A stretch of DNA of 64,000 nucleotides from Henckelia pumila (lineage: Eukaryota > Streptophyta > Magnoliopsida > Lamiales > Gesneriaceae), in contig NW_027331833.1 of the NCBI RefSeq assembly GCF_033568475.1, positions 2,356,001 to 2,420,000 on the forward strand. Reading direction: 5' to 3'. The position numbers were made by a program, and so were the translations under genes. Position 1 is the first letter of the stretch. Each line of letters begins with the position of its first letter. Under the pieces are notes generated by a model. It ran no database searches. It was not told where the DNA came from and saw only the letters and a program-made list of their open reading frames with translations. Shown here piece by piece: positions 10,752-24,212 of the stretch.

Positions 10752-11468
10752 TTGCAAGAAGATTACAGACAAAGATCTCCATCTAAAGTGTTGCCTAAGG
10801 TGTTGCACAACACCTCACACAACATCTCTGAGAACAGATCTACTGTAAAAAAGGTTTGGGTACCAAAAGTTGATATTCACTGTTATATGATCTATACTAC
10901 TTTGAAAACTAATGTTTCAGGTGCATGGTACTTTGATAGCGGTAGCTCACGTCATATGACAGGTTCCAAGAAATTTGTCACTGATTACGTCGAACAGAAG
11001 AGTGGAAAAATAACCTATGGAGGAGGTTCGAAGGGAAATATTGTTGAAAAAGGCACATTGAATATTGTTGGTTTGCCAAAGCTTCACAACGTACTTCATG
11101 TTGAAGGGCTTACAGCAAATCTAATAAGCATTAGCCATCTTTGTGATGATAAATTGCATGTTAAATTTGATAAGAAATTATGCAAAGTATTTGACAGCTC
11201 TAACTTGTGTGTAATGACAGGTACAAGGTCATCTAATAACTGTTATCAACTTGGAGAAGAGATGGCTTGTATACACACAAAATTGACAGAATTTGACCTA
11301 CGACATCAAAAATTGGGTCATGCAAATTTCAAGACTTTGAAGAACTTAAGTAATCTTGATGCTGTTAGAGGTATGCCTAATTTGAAATCTGGAATTCCAT
11401 TTGTGTGTGAAGAATGTCAAAAAGGAAATCAAACCAAGGGTGTCACACCAGATGTTGCCAACGTCTGA
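10752..11468 (+). pseudogene. Protease and integrase zinc region of copy A
   Basis: Open for 238 residues. VSGAWYFDSGSSRHMTGS carries the Copia protease active site (DSG). GGGSKGNIVEKGTL and LPKLHNVLHVEGLTANLISIS follow as in the family. The HQKLGHANFKTLK...CEECQKG segment is the HHCC zinc module preceding integrase. Dyad motifs lie at both joints (10787-10827 and 11440-11477). The frame is lost at 11466, inside the second motif region. Confidence 0.85.
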
Positions 11469-11987
11469 GACAACACGTTGTCTTGAGCTTATACATATGG
11501 ACATAATGGGTCCAATGGATGTTGAAAGCTTCAGAGGTAAGAAATATTCTTTTGTCTGTGTTGATGATTTTTCAAGATATACCTGGGTGAATTTTTTGAG
11601 AGAAAAATCAGACACATTTGATACCTTCAAGAAACTGCTCACTAGGATTGTGAATATGTACAACCTAAAGGTAACAGAATTTGCACTGATCATGGTAAGG
11701 AGTTCAAAAACTCTTTTTTTTTTGCAAGTTTGTGTTATAAGAAAGGTATTTCTGATTAATTTTCTGCTCCTAAAACTCCACGGCAAAATGGAATCGCTGA
11801 AAGAAAGAATAGAACTTTGCTAGAGATGGAAAAAGTGATGTTAAGTTCAAAGAATATTTTAAAACATTTTTGGGCAGAAACCTTAAACAATGCATGTCAT
11901 ATTTCGAATAGGGTATATTTGAGGAATGATTCTACTATGACATCCTATGAAATTCTCATGGGAAATAGGTCAAACCTTAAGTATTTT
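11401..11987 (+). pseudogene. Integrase core of copy A, cut by a Gypsy insertion
   Basis: HMDIMGPMDVESFRGKKYSF and FVCVDDFSRYTWVNFLREKS are Copia integrase core blocks. The frame shifts near 11690-11825, so the ADHG/E-containing stretch is broken. A later piece, CHISNRVYLRNDSTMTSYEI, resumes. It is interrupted at 11988 by the LTR of the Gypsy element and continues at 20961 (ATTTTCATGTGTTTGGATGT). Confidence 0.85.
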
Positions 11988-14103
11988 TGTGAGGCCCGGT
12001 TACTCTAATTACATTTAATTATCATACAAACAAATAATTAGAAGTCAAAGCAGCGGAAAAACGATTTAAAATAAATTTTGGGCCTATAAAAATTTCGACA
12101 TGACCTCCCCGTAAGTAGGACACCCAAAATACACAGACAACAGTTTATTTAAAATAACTAAAACTAGGACCTCAACAAACTTAAACATCACACAACCATG
12201 TGCCGGCCAGGCACGAAAACAAATTAAAACAGTTAACACATACCTGAGCCGACAAGGCTTGATAATAATTTAAAACATAGCAGGAACTCTCAAATACAAC
12301 ACAAATACATCGGGGCATCTCCCCGAAGAATATAAAATTGACTCTAACATAATACATAATATAACTCCGATAATACATAATATAACTGGGAGACAAGACA
12401 TGATCCAACCTCCTCAACGAGCTCCGCCAGCGGACCCTCCGCCTGGTGCTGAAAAGTCACTTGGGTAGCCTACCATGGTGCCAAACAGCAGCCACAGTAG
12501 CCCCCCAGAATTAACTGAGGTTAGGATTCTGGTATGAAACAGTTAGGCAACAACAACAAAACATATAAACTATGCATAAACACATTATAAAATGTAGTAT
12601 GCAATGCATGAACTGGGCTCAAAGTAAACGGGATAACAGGAGCCAACAAACGGTACGATAACAACTGGAACAATGCTCGAGCTAGAACACAGGGGAGCTA
12701 CATCGTCATGTAACTAAACCGCCCTACCAAGTATGCGAGGTATGTCGTGCTGGGTGAAATTAAACACCCACGACTCGGCCTCCAGACAGCTGATAACAAT
12801 ACAACAGATAGGCACAATAACGAACAACATACGATGTCAAGATTCCAAGTGCATATCACACAGAAAACGCATCAAGGAATAGACAATCATAATTTCGGTC
12901 TCAGGGATACTAGGCATAAAAAGCCACCAGCTGATTCCCGAAATAACAATACGTGTGCCCAGAGTACAATACAACATGATAACGGGTAACAAGAATGATA
13001 GGGCTCAACGTGTGATGTAGTGAATATCATGCCCTATTCTAAATGCCACAAAATATATCAAATAATTTAACATATAAACAATGAGGCATTTAAATTCACA
13101 TAATCCATATAGTTCACGTAATCAACATAATATCGGCAAAACAATATTTATATTTTTATCGTTGTATGTTACCAACCGTAACATACCTATACCAATTCAA
13201 ACGAAGGTCCTCAACTCTAATTCCCAAAGTTTCGGCCTACAACACAATTAATATTCCAATATATATCAAAACGATGCGATATAACCAACGAAATCAAATT
13301 AAATCCAAGCGGGTAAAATCCCAATATCGAGCAGCCCACTATACCTCAACTAAACCAGTTGGAAACTCACGCTCAAGGCTGGAAGAAGGGATTAAAACAT
13401 CACAACTCGAAGCTAAACTAGCTGGACCGTAGCAACCTTCGAACTCGCCGAAAAGCTCGCCGGAAAATGGCTGGAAAAGGGGCAAACGAACAGGGGAAGG
13501 TTCAGCTATCCTTAAGCTTCGAAATACAGCATAAATATTGTCTAAAATACTCCAAGATCGAAGTTAGTTACCTTGAAGAAACACAGCAGAAATAGCAGCA
13601 CGACCAGCTTCTGAAAGTGGGTCGATTCGTGCCTAAACGTGGACCAAAATGAGCGATTATTAGCTTCAATCGAAGCCACGGATGTAAGGAAGAAAACCCA
13701 ACAAACGAATCGAATTTTGGACTCCGAACGAAGAAGTTATGGGCAATTTACCGGAGCTGCGCAGAGGGGTGACGGGAGTGACGGGATTTGGAATTAGGGA
13801 AGAACTTTTCTTTTCTTTTCTCTTTCTTTTCTTTATGCGTGTGATGTATATATGTAAGGGTGTGTGTTTGCCTCTATTTAATTATTATTTGGGCAACTTG
13901 ACACAGTCCAGATATTTTAACGCTCGTGTATTATTTTAGCTCTAATATATATTTTATATCGTTTAAATCTCGATATTCAAAAATACATATTTTTTTTAAT
14001 ACACTTTCTAATTTATTTGGCATAAATAATTATTTTTACTTAACATCTCAATAATTATTCTAATTATGCCAAATTACCAGATAATTAACTTCTGGGTCTT
14101 ACA
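11988..14103 (-). repeat. 3' LTR of the Gypsy element
   Basis: About 2.1 kb. Plus-strand ends are TGTGAGGCCCGG and GGGTCTTACA. It is nearly identical to 18847-20960 with scattered substitutions and short indels, for example around 12096, 12153 and 12322. Reading frames inside it are shared by both LTRs and show no protein similarity, so I treat them as non-coding. Confidence 0.95.
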
Positions 14104-14189
14104 TTTCTCCACCACTAAAAAACAAATTTCGTCCTCGAAATTTCAGTTTACACACATACATCTGAAACGCAATACACCACAATTCTATG

Positions 14190-15170
14190 CTAGGAATCAA
14201 ACAAATATGGATAAGAAGTTCTTATCTTCTCCTCTGTCTCCCAAGTAGATTCCTCTACCCCATGCCTCGACCACTGAACTCGAACTAGTGGTACAACTTT
14301 GTTGCGAAGAACTTTCTCCTTGCGATCCAGGATACACATAGGATACTCAGTATAAGACAATGCTGGATCCAGTTCAACCTCATCAGGCTGAATGACATGA
14401 GACGGATCGGGCTCATACTTACGCAACATAGATACATGAAACACATCGTGGATGCCATCCAAAGATTGTGGCAACTCCAATCGATAAGCACAAGACCCAA
14501 TACGTTCAACAATTCTATAGGTACCAATGTATCGAGGTGACAACTTACCTCTCATACCGAAGCGAACAACACCTCTAAACGGTGAGATTTTCAGAAATAC
14601 AAAATCTCCAACTTGAAATTCCAAAGGTTGACGACGTTTATTTGCATAGCTTGCTTGTCGATCTTGGGCAGCTTTCATTCTTTGACGGATCAATTGAACT
14701 TTGTCATGCATTTCCTGAACAATCTCGGGTCCAGTCAATTGCTTTTCACCGAACTCATCCCAACAGAGAGGTGATCTACATCTACGACCATACAAAGCTT
14801 CAAAAGGAGCCATACCTATAGTCACTTGAAAACTGTTATTGTAAGAAAATTCCACTAATGGTAAAGCTTCTTGCCAACTGTCTTTAAAATCCATAATTAC
14901 AGCTCTAAGCAAATCCTCAAGAGTTTGGATTGTACGCTCAGTTTGACCATCGGTCTGAGGATGGTATGCAGTACTCATCGCAAGTCGTGTACCCATTTCT
15001 TTTTGAAAGCTAGTCCAAAACTTTGAAGTAAATCTAGGGTCACGATCAGAGACTATTGCAACTGGAACTCCATGCAGTCTCACAATATTCTCAATAAACA
15101 AACGAGCCATTTTCTTATACGAGTAAGTCTTCATACGGAATAAAGTGAGCTGACTTGGACAATCTATCAA
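14190..15170 (-). pseudogene. Gypsy integrase core and chromodomain-like tail
   Basis: The frame reads from the integrase core (VAIVSDRDPRFTSKFW, with catalytic D; then STAYHPQTDGQTERT, with catalytic E) through the Gypsy-type DNA-binding region KLSPRYIGTYRIVERIG. It ends in VPLVRVQWSRHGVEESTWE, which matches the C-terminal chromodomain of plant chromoviruses. The upstream integrase part, including the first D and the HHCC module, is in another frame (15115-16215), so a frameshift near 15120-15140 separates them. Polypurine-like AGTGGTGGAGAAA lies between the stop and the 3' LTR. Confidence 0.9.
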
Positions 15171-16215
15171 CCACTACCCAAATGGCATCGAAGTGACGAG
15201 AAGTACGTGGCAAATGAGTGAAAAAATCCATAGCCACATGTTCCCAGTTCCACTGAGGAACTTCAAGACTGTGCAGTAATCCTCCTGGTCTCATACGTTC
15301 TGCCTTGACTTGCTGACAGACCATACAACGAGATACAAACTCAGCTACATCCTTCTTCATGTTCTTCCACCAAAATTGAGGTCTGAGAATATGATACATT
15401 TTCTTGCCTCCTGGGTGAATGTTATAACGAGTGCAATGAGCTTCATTAAGGATGGCTGTGCGCAAGTCAGGAATATCTGGGACAACTAATCTTCCATTCA
15501 ATCGAAGAGAGTCATCTAAATAAATTGAAAATCCAGATTGATGTCCTTGAGTAACTAAATCATAAGAATTCTGGATCTGATCATCCGACTTCTGGGCACC
15601 TTTAATAATCTGAATCAACTCAGGTTCAACAGAAATCTGAGAAACACAGATAGCATTCCCTTGAATCTGAAAATTCAAACCAGAAGTGCAGATATCCTCG
15701 TGCAACTTAGAAATATAGATTGAGGAGAGTTGAGCATCATTATCGACTTTACGACTCAAAGCATCAGCAATGACATTCACTTTTCTCGACTGATATTGGA
15801 TCTCACAATCATAATCTTTCAAAAGATCCATCCAACGTCTTTGTCTCATATTCAAATCAGATTGAGAAAATAAATATTTGAGACTTTTATGATCTGAATA
15901 AATTACAAATTGTTCTCCAAATAGATAATGTCTCCAGATTTTTAGAGCGAAGACAATAGCAGCCAATTCCAAATCATGGACAGGATACCTAGATTCGTGT
16001 GTCTTCAACTGACGAGAACCATAAGCCACTACTCGGCCATGTTGCATCAAGACACAACCTAATCCTCGAGACGAAGCATCGGTGCAAACAACAAATCCTC
16101 CAGAACCACTTGGAATTGTAAGTACTGGTGCAGAAGTCAATCTCTTCTTCAACTCAACAAAACTTGACTCACATTCATCAGACCAAATGAATTTCTGATT
16201 TTTCTGAGTCAACAA
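15115..16215 (-). pseudogene. Gypsy RNase H and integrase N-terminal part
   Basis: Starts within the RT/RNase H joint ([15 protein letters not shown]). It holds RNase H blocks [37 protein letters not shown] and [12 protein letters not shown], then ADALSRK. Next is the integrase zinc module (H-x-G-G...C-x-x-C as [12 protein letters not shown] and [10 protein letters not shown]) and the first catalytic block [13 protein letters not shown]. It is disconnected from RT by a frameshift near 16210-16240. Confidence 0.9.
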
Positions 16216-17700
16216 AGTGATAGGTTTAGCAATCTTTCAGAATCCTCAATGAATCTACGATAATAACCAGCTAAACCCATAAAACTCCAAATCTCTGGCA
16301 CATTTGAGGGTCTTGGCCAATTCAACACTGCTTCTACTTTACTTGGATCAACAGAAATACCATGTTCAGAGATAACATGGCCTAGAAAGACAACTCTGTC
16401 TAGCCAAAACTCACACTTGGACAACTTTGCATAAAATTGTTTCTTTTGAAGAATTCGAAGAATTAACCTCAAGTGCTTAGCGTGTTCTTCTTCAGACTTG
16501 GAATAAATAAGAATATCATCGATGAAAACAATGACAAACTTATCGAGATATTTTCTGAATACACGATTCATCAAGTCCATGAAAATAGCAGGAGCATTAG
16601 TCAAACCAAAAGGCATAACTAAAAATTCAAAGTGTCCATATCTAGTGCGAAATGCTGTTTTTGTAACATCTTGTTGTCTAACTCGTACTTGGTGATATCC
16701 AGAGCGAAGATCAATTTTGGAATACACCGCCGTACCTTGCAACTGATCAAACAAGTCATCAATTCTTGGAAGCGGATATTTGTTCTTGATGGTTGACTTA
16801 TTCAATTGTCTGTAATCAATGCACATTCTCATCGTGCCATCTTTCTTTTTAACAAAAAGAACAGGAGCACCCCAAGGTAAAGAACTTGGGTGAATGTAAC
16901 CTTTACTCAACAATTCCTGTAACTGTTCTTTCAATTCTTTTAACTCAACAGGAGCTAATCGATATGGTGCTCGAGATATAGGTTCAGTTCTTGGCATCAG
17001 TTCTATACTGAACTCAACTTCTCGTTCTGGTGGAAATCCAGGAATTTCCTCAGGAAATACATCAGGAAATTCGCAAACAACAGGAATGTCAGATATTGAC
17101 CGCTCACGTTGAGACAGATCGACAACATAAACAAGAAAACCTTCATTTCCCGAGTCTAACAGACGAGTCATTTCAATAGAAGAGACTAAGGGAATCTTAG
17201 CTTGTGAACCTCGACCATAGAAATTCCATTTAGGAGCAAAACTAGGTCTAAATCGAACTACGCCTCTATAACAATCAACAGTGGCTTTATTAGAAGTCAG
17301 AACATCCATACCCACAATACAATCGAAATCATGCATAGGTAGGACTATAAGATTCAGGTACAACACATTATCAGCACAGAGCAACACCACATTAAAAACA
17401 ACATCATCAGTTATGATCATTTTTCCCATTGGAGTAGCAACTGATAAATTACCATTCATACTAGTGGTGCAAAGATCATGGGAAGCGACAAATGCACGAG
17501 ATATAAACGAATGCGATGCTCCAGTATCAAAGAGTACTCGTGCTGTAAAACCACATAGAGTGCAGTTACCAGTAATTACAGTACCTGGAGCTGCCTGTGC
17601 CTCGTCCTCTGTCAAGGCAAATACACGAACTGGTGGCTGATTTTGCTGACCACCTGAACCTCTTGATTGCTGATGTGGCCTGCTCGAGCTGAGAAGAGTG
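16209..17700 (-). pseudogene. Gypsy protease and reverse transcriptase
   Basis: Protease is visible as [18 protein letters not shown] (DTG active site) and [13 protein letters not shown] follows with [26 protein letters not shown] strand ([14 protein letters not shown]), [11 protein letters not shown], and the catalytic [10 protein letters not shown] near 16509-16532. The open frame extends further upstream to 18035, but residues before about 17700 do not look like gag. The true gag frame is the overlapping one at 17566-18675, so a frameshift lies near 17660-17700. Confidence 0.92.
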
Positions 17701-18675
17701 GGATGGTGCAGAAAATTTGCCACTAGGTGTTCCACCACCTGCCTGCACTGATTTTCCTGTCTGACTGGGGCAAACTCGAGGAAAGTGTCCTGGTCTGCCA
17801 CAAACATTGCAAAGTCTTTGAACTCCCACACATTGATTGCTGAAATGTTTCCCAACGCAGTTATCACAATAAGGACCAGTGTAGCGTTGTCCACTCTGCT
17901 TTCTAGATCCTTCAGAACTAGTAGAACTAGAGCCAGATTTCTTGAACTGTTTCCCTTTTGGACGTAAAGATAAAGTACTAAAATGACTTGAAGATTGCTT
18001 GACAGATTGGTGCTGGATAGGAGTCTTGTTTCCACTTCTCCTTCGAAAACTTGCCTCAGCCCTTTTTGCCAATTCCACTGCTTCGGGATAATTCATTGGC
18101 TTTCCAGTCGAGACAAATGGATGCAAGCGATCATCTAATCCTTCAGTGAAGCTTTCAACAATAGCTCCCTGACTAGCAGCAACATGAGGAGCATACTTCA
18201 ACAGTTCGTAAAAAGTATCAGCATAGTCTTGAACCGACATATTTCCTTGTTTCAAGTTATGGAATTCAGTTGATTTGGCACTATAGAATGATGGAGGACA
18301 ATAACTTTCCCTGAACTTGAGCTTGAATACATCCCAAGATGGCGTTACTTTATGAGATTCCAAAGTCATCAAGGTAGTAGCCCACCACATCTTAGCACGA
18401 TCCTTCAACTGATGGAGTGCTAGCTTCAAACGTTGCGCCGACGGATATTCAATCAAATCAAAGAGATCTTCAATCTCGGTAATCCAGATTTCAGCTTTTT
18501 CAGGTCCCTCATTACCAAAATAACGAGGTGGACACATGGTAAGGAAACGGGCAACTAACTCATCCATCCTAAGTTGTTCCAATCGTCCAGTAGCTTGATT
18601 AACCTCGATATTAACATCAATGCGAGGTCTCCCACGACCACGCCCACGTTCACCATTATTACCACTTTCAGTCAT
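17650..18675 (-). CDS. Gypsy gag
   Basis: Begins [18 protein letters not shown], a basic N-terminus typical of Tekay/Del-like gag. It continues through the capsid helix region ([62 protein letters not shown]). Two zinc knuckles close it: [13 protein letters not shown], one residue short of the standard spacing, and [14 protein letters not shown], standard CCHC. Gag is intact as a protein of about 340 residues, but the shift after the knuckles separates it from pol, which normally continues in the same frame in this clade. Confidence 0.9.
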
Positions 18676-18830
18676 TCAATAAATATAAATCATAATAAGA
18701 ATTAGAATGAAAATAAACATATCACATATGCACATAAACATGCTGAAAAGTAGCAACAACAAGCGCAAAAATCAACTTTAGTGTCTAGACTCGAGTGTCC
18801 TAGACTCTAGTTTGAGCATATCCCAGTTTA

Positions 18831-18843
18831 TGCTCTGATATCA
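18831..18843 (-). other. tRNA-Met primer binding site of the Gypsy element
   Basis: Minus-strand TGATATCAGAGCA, three bases inside the 5' LTR, matches TGGTATCAGAGCA with one change. Confidence 0.88.
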
Positions 18844-18846
18844 TGA

Positions 18847-20960
18847 TGTGAGGCCCGGTTACTCTAATTACATTTAATTATCATACAAACAAATAATTAG
18901 AAGTCAAAGCAGCGGAAAAACGATTTAAAATAAATTTTGGGCCTATAAAAATTTCGGCATGACCTCCCCGTAAGTAGGACATCCCAAAATACACAGACAA
19001 CAGTTTATTTAAAATAACTAAAACTAGGACCTCAACAAACTTAAACATCACACAACCATGTGCCGGCCAGGCACGAAAACAAATTAAAACAGTTAACACA
19101 TACCTGAGCCGACAAGGCTTGATAATAATTTAAAACATAGCAGGAACTCTCAAATACAACACAAATACATCGGGGCATCTCCGGAGAATATAAAAATGAC
19201 TCTAACATAATACATAATATAACTCCGATAATACATAATATAACTGGGAGACAAGACATGATCCAACCTCCTCAACGAGCTCCGCCAGCGGACCCTCCGC
19301 CTGGTGCTGAAAAGTCACTTGGGTAGCCTACCATGGTGCCAAACAGCAGCCACAGTAGCCCCCCAGAATTAACTGAGGTTAGGATTCTGGTATGAAACAG
19401 TTAGGCAACAACAACAAAACATATAAACTATGCATAAACACATTATAAAATGTAGTATGCAATGCATGAACTAGGCTCAAAGTAAACGGGATAACAGGAG
19501 CCAACAAACGATACGATAACAACTGGAACAATGCTCAAGCTAAAACACAGGGGAGCTACATCGTCATGTAACTAAACCGCCCTGCCAAGTATGCGAGGTA
19601 TGTCGTGCTGGGTGAAATTAAACACCCACGACTCGGCCTCCATACAGCTGATAACGATACAACAGATAGGCACAATAACGAACAACATACGATGTCAAGA
19701 TTCCAAGTGCATATCACACAGAAAATGCATCAAGGAATAGACAATCATAATTTCGGTCTCAGGGATACTAGACATAAAAAGCCACCAGCTGATTCCCGAA
19801 ATAACAATACGTGTGCCCAGAGTACAATACAACATGATAACGGGTAACAAGAATGATAGGGCTCAACGTGTGATGTAGTGAATATCATGCCCTATTCTAA
19901 ATGCCACAAAGTATATCAAATAATTTAACATATAAACAACGAGGCATTTAAATTCACATAATCCATATAGTTCACGTAATCAACATAATATCGGCAAAAC
20001 AATATTTATATTTTTATCATTGTATGTTACCAACCGTAACATACCTATACCAATTCAAACAAAGGTCCTCAACTCTAATTCCCAAAGTTTCGGCCTACAA
20101 CACAATTAATATTCCAATATATATCAAAACGATGCGATATAACCAACGAAATCAAATTAAATCCAAGCGGGTAAAATCCCAATATCAAGAAGCCCACTAT
20201 ACCTCAACTAAACCAGTTGGAAACTCACGCTTAAGGCTGGAAGAAGGGATTAAAACATCACAACTTGAAGCTAAACTAGCTGGACCGTAGCAACCATCGA
20301 ACTCGCCGAAAAGCTCGCCGGAAAATGGCTGGAAAAGGGGCAAACGAACAGGGGAAGGTTCAGCTATCCTTAAGCTTCGAAATACAGCATAAATATTGTC
20401 TAAAATACTCCAAGATCGAAGTTAGTTACCTTGAAGAAACACAGCAGAAATAGCAGCACGACCAGCTTCTGAAAGTGGGTCGATTCATGCCTAAACGTGG
20501 ACCAAAATCAGCGAATATTAGCTTCAATCGAAGCCACGGATGTAAGGAAAAAAACCCAACAAACGAATCGAATTTTGGACTCCGAACGAAGAAGTTATGG
20601 GAAATTTACCGGAGCTGCGCAGAGGGTTGACGGGAGTGACGGGATTTGGAATTAGGGAAGAACTTTTCTTTTCTTTTCTCTTTCTTTTCTTTATGCGTGT
20701 GATGTATATATGTAAGGGTGTGTGTTTGCCTCTATTTAATTATTATTTGGGCAACTTGACACAGTCCAGATATTTTAACGCTCGTGTATTATTTTAGCTC
20801 TAATATGTATTTTATATCGTTTAAATCTCGATATTCAAAAATACATATTTTTTTAATACACTTTCTAATTTATTTGGCATAAATAATTATTTTTACTTAA
20901 CATCTCAATAATTATTCTAATTATGCCAAATTACCAGATAATTAACTTCTGGGTCTTACA
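18847..20960 (-). repeat. 5' LTR of the Gypsy element
   Basis: Mate of 11988-14103, with the same TGTGAGGCCCGG and GGGTCTTACA ends (plus strand). The following ATTTT duplicates the host bases before 11988. Confidence 0.95.
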
Positions 20961-21701
20961 ATTTTCATGTGTTTGGATGTGTGTGTTACATTTTGAATGA
21001 TAGAGATCTTCTTGCTAAGTTTGATGCAAAAAGTGATAAATTTGTTTTCTTATGATATTCATCAAATAACCGAGCCTATAGGATGTTTAATTTGAGAACA
21101 AGGACTATTTTTGAGTCTATTAACGTTGTGTTTGATGATTTTGCAGATTTAAAGAAGAAAACTGATGAGCATGAGGTTGATGGCTTGCTTGAAAATTCTG
21201 AAAATTCTGATGTTGTCCAAGGTGTCATAAAACCTGTGACAACACCTTCTGCAAAATCTCTAGAGACAAAAGTTGAACAGCTCACTGATGAGAATAAGGT
21301 TGAGGACAGTGAAGTAAATGAAGTTGGTAAAAATGTACATAATAAAATTCAGAAGAATCATCCAACTTCACATGTCATTGGAGATATACATGGAGACTTA
21401 CAAACCCAAAGGAAAGAGAAGGTGGACAACAGAAAAATGGCCGGATTGATTTGCATGAGCTCTACGTATTCTCAGGTAAGATTCTCGTTCTTTGTGTCAA
21501 ACATTGAACCCAAAATAAATGAAAAGGCTTTGAAAGATGAATTTTGGGTCAATGCTATGCATGAAGAGTTAGAACAGTTTGTTAGAAATGATGTTTGGAA
21601 TCTGGTTCCGTGTCCTGATCATGGTAATGTTATAGGAACAAAATGGATTTTCAAAAATAAGACTGATGAATCAGGAAAAATCATAAGAAACAAAGCAATA
21701 T
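20961..21701 (+). pseudogene. Copy A: integrase end, linker and RT start
   Basis: Resumes copy A with FNLRTRTIFESINVVFDDF (end of integrase region). An acidic linker holding a degraded dyad motif (21209-21247) follows, then the RT N-terminus DEFWVNAMHEELEQFVRNDV and GTKWIFKNKTDESGKIIRNK. It is cut at 21702 by a solo LTR. The first 120 bases contain a stop after KFVFL, so integrase and RT are no longer joined. Confidence 0.85.
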
Positions 21702-23529
21702 TGTCACGCCCCGAAATTGGGCCTAGTTGACATCGGCGTTGTTTAACAATTTAACATTGAAACAACAAGTCTCGTAATACAAATCTTGCCAAAAGCCAGT
21801 ATATTTTATAAATCATAACTGTTTTTACAGAGAAAACACAAGTGCGACAATGCGGAAGAGAAACTGAAATTTAAAGTAAAAAAATATTTCTTCAATTTGA
21901 ACTGATCCGTCCTCACAAATCCCAGAACATATTGTGTTTTTCGTCATCTAACTCATCTTCATTCTTATCTGGGGGGAGAGAGTAAAGGGGTGAGTGTTTT
22001 CAAAAACACTCAGCAAGTGGGGCCGATCGAGCACGATAAACACCAAAAATTTATTTACATGTACACATGTATATTTCATAATCCCGAAATGAAAATAAGC
22101 ATGCTGAATCCGAACAAATACGAAGCAAATATTACACTGTTAATTATCTCATTTTCCGTGGTTTTACTGATCAGTCCCCTATATGTTACTCCTCTAAGGG
22201 GCGAGGCCAAAGGAACGGTTATTATAACCCACCGCATCAGGGCCATATCAAATCAAATAATCTGAAATTTCTTAACCATTTCTAAATCGACTCTTAACAG
22301 TGCATCTCAAATATGTTCAAATAACTCTAACATTCTTTAAATAATATCACCAATAGCCAACAAATATTATATATCAAAGTGAAACGAATATTATCATGTC
22401 AATCGAATTTTCAAAAGTATAAGTATTTATGTTATAAAACTCACACGCAAAAATAAATATAAGTGTAAAACTTATATCACACAAAAGAAAGGTAGAAGCC
22501 AACTTACCATATTCGATTTCTAAAAAAAAAATCGTGTAGGAGTAGACGTTGTTGAAGAGCCTCGAACTGGAGCAAATCTCAAACTAGGTTCAAGACAAAA
22601 ATCTGCTCGGTTTTAAGGTAGATAATCTGCTCGGTTTTGTACAGAAAAAATGCAGCTCCTCGATCACGTTTCGGCGCAACTTCGGACAGATTTCTGGAAT
22701 TTGATCGTTGCTAACTCATCGATGGTTGCTGCAGGTGTTGGATTCAAAGCTTAGACAGATTCAACTGCTTCAAAACTGGACAAAAAAGTGATCTCAAAAT
22801 GTTGCGCACTGATTCCGAAAATGGTCAGAAGCTCCTTTCAAAATGATGTCAAGTTCTTCGAGTTTTTTGGACAGCTTTGAAGATTGATAATGAGCAGATT
22901 TTCTGAGCTTTGAATGGTCGTTGTTGAGCTTCGAATTCAAGAGACTCAGAGGCTTCGAGAATGGACCAATTCTTGCTCTCAAAAATGTTGTTCAAACTCT
23001 CGACAATGACCAGAATGTATGCTCGAAGCGATGCCGAGTTCCGAGATTTCTGGTTATCACTTGTGCTCGACAATGAGCAGATTTTTGAGCTTCGAACGGT
23101 TGCTGTTGTGCTTCGAATTTAAGAGGGACTCAAGCTATGTAAGAATTCTGATATATGAACAGAATTCGGCAGCCTCTAACAACCACAAATGGCCGCACAC
23201 AGGGTAGCAACAATGGAGCTCAAGAAAATAAACCGAAATACAACAGTTTGGTGCTCAAGAATTTGGAGGTGTGCTACTCAAATTTGTGTGTTCTTTTCCA
23301 TCAGCTTGCTTCACTATTTATAGGATACGAAATGGGAGCTGAAACACCACCCAATAATTTGAATAAACAACAATTATTCCCATTGATTTTTGATGTTACA
23401 ACTCTTGGACTCATATCAGTTTCAAATTTTGAAAAGTTTGCCTTTATTTCTTCGGTTATGGCTGCCTTAATTCCTTCGGTTATGGCTTCATTGCTTGCTT
23501 GAAGGTTGCTTGAAGGCTGAGTTCTCACA
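21702..23529 (-). mobile_element. Solo LTR, probably of a Gypsy element
   Basis: The RT sequence of copy A is broken between 21701 and 23530 by 1828 bases without coding similarity. The plus-strand ends are TGTCACGCCCCG and GTTCTCACA, the TG...CA form of an LTR. Flanking AATAT (21697-21701) and AATGT (23530-23534) look like a target duplication with one mutation. On the minus strand the end reads CGGGGCGTGACA, common for plant Gypsy LTR 3' ends. No internal region remains, so LTR-LTR recombination probably removed it. Confidence 0.8.
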
Positions 23530-24212
23530 AATGTTGGTAGCTCAAAGGTATACACAGGTTGAGGGGGTGAATTTTGATGAAACCTTTGCTCCTGTAGCCC
23601 GCATTGAGTCTGTCCGACTTTTTCTTGCTATTTCATGTTATATGAGTATGAAACTTTTTCAAATGGACGTAAAAAGTTCCCTTTTTTATGGAACATTGAA
23701 TGAAGAGGTATATGTAAAACAACCTAAAGGTTTTGAGGATCCAAATCATCTTGATTATCATGTCTATAAGTTGAAAAAGGCATTATATGGATTGAAGTAA
23801 GCACCACGTGCATGATATAGAAGATTAACTGAATACTTGATCAATCTTGGATTCAAAAGAGGTAAAGTTGATAAGACTTTATTTGTGCAAAAGTCTAAAG
23901 GTAATATTCTTATTTGCCAAGTTTATGTAGATTATATAATCTTTTGTGCTTCGTGTGATAAACTTGTTGATGAATTTGTGAAGTTCATGTCTTCTATATT
24001 CGAGATGAGTATGGTTGGTGAGTTGAATGATTTCTTGGAATTGCAAGTGAAACAAATGCATGATGGTATATTTTTGTGTCAGAGTAAGTATGCTAAAAAT
24101 TTGGTGAAAATGTTCTTGAATGACCACTCTAAACACATGCGTACACCTATGGGGTCTAGTGAAAAACTGTCGAAAGACGATGTTGTCTAAGGTGTTGACA
24201 ACACAACACACT
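23530..24212 (+). pseudogene. Copy A reverse transcriptase, C-terminal part
   Basis: VEGVNFDETFAPVARIESVR and the QPKGFEDPNHLDY blocks are Copia RT. The catalytic YVDD reads YVDY at 23924-23935, an inactivating change. Stops occur after YGLK (23798) and in APRA*YRR. A dyad motif at 24179-24206 ends the readable frame in GTTGTCTAA. Confidence 0.88.

Larger units (their letters stand above)
11988..20960 (-). mobile_element. Chromovirus-type Gypsy LTR retrotransposon
   Basis: Complete-ended 9.0 kb element with LTRs at 11988-14103 and 18847-20960 and perfect target duplications ATTTT (11983-11987 and 20961-20965). Minus-strand order is 5' LTR, primer site, gag, protease, RT, RNase H, integrase, C-terminal chromodomain-like tail, polypurine tract, 3' LTR. 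The order protease-RT-RNaseH-integrase defines Gypsy, and the integrase tail suggests a chromovirus (Tekay/Del-like, tentative). Three frameshifts interrupt the polyprotein. It inserted in integrase of copy A, so it is younger than copy A. Confidence 0.95.

Noticed and set aside
12181..13939. Several open frames in the Gypsy 3' LTR, repeated in the 5' LTR at 18881-20797
   Set aside because: They are duplicated only because they lie in LTRs. They have no domain similarity and they contain many changes that do not respect codons.
17281..17640. 119-residue plus-strand frame
   Set aside because: It is the antisense shadow of the Gypsy protease-RT frame.
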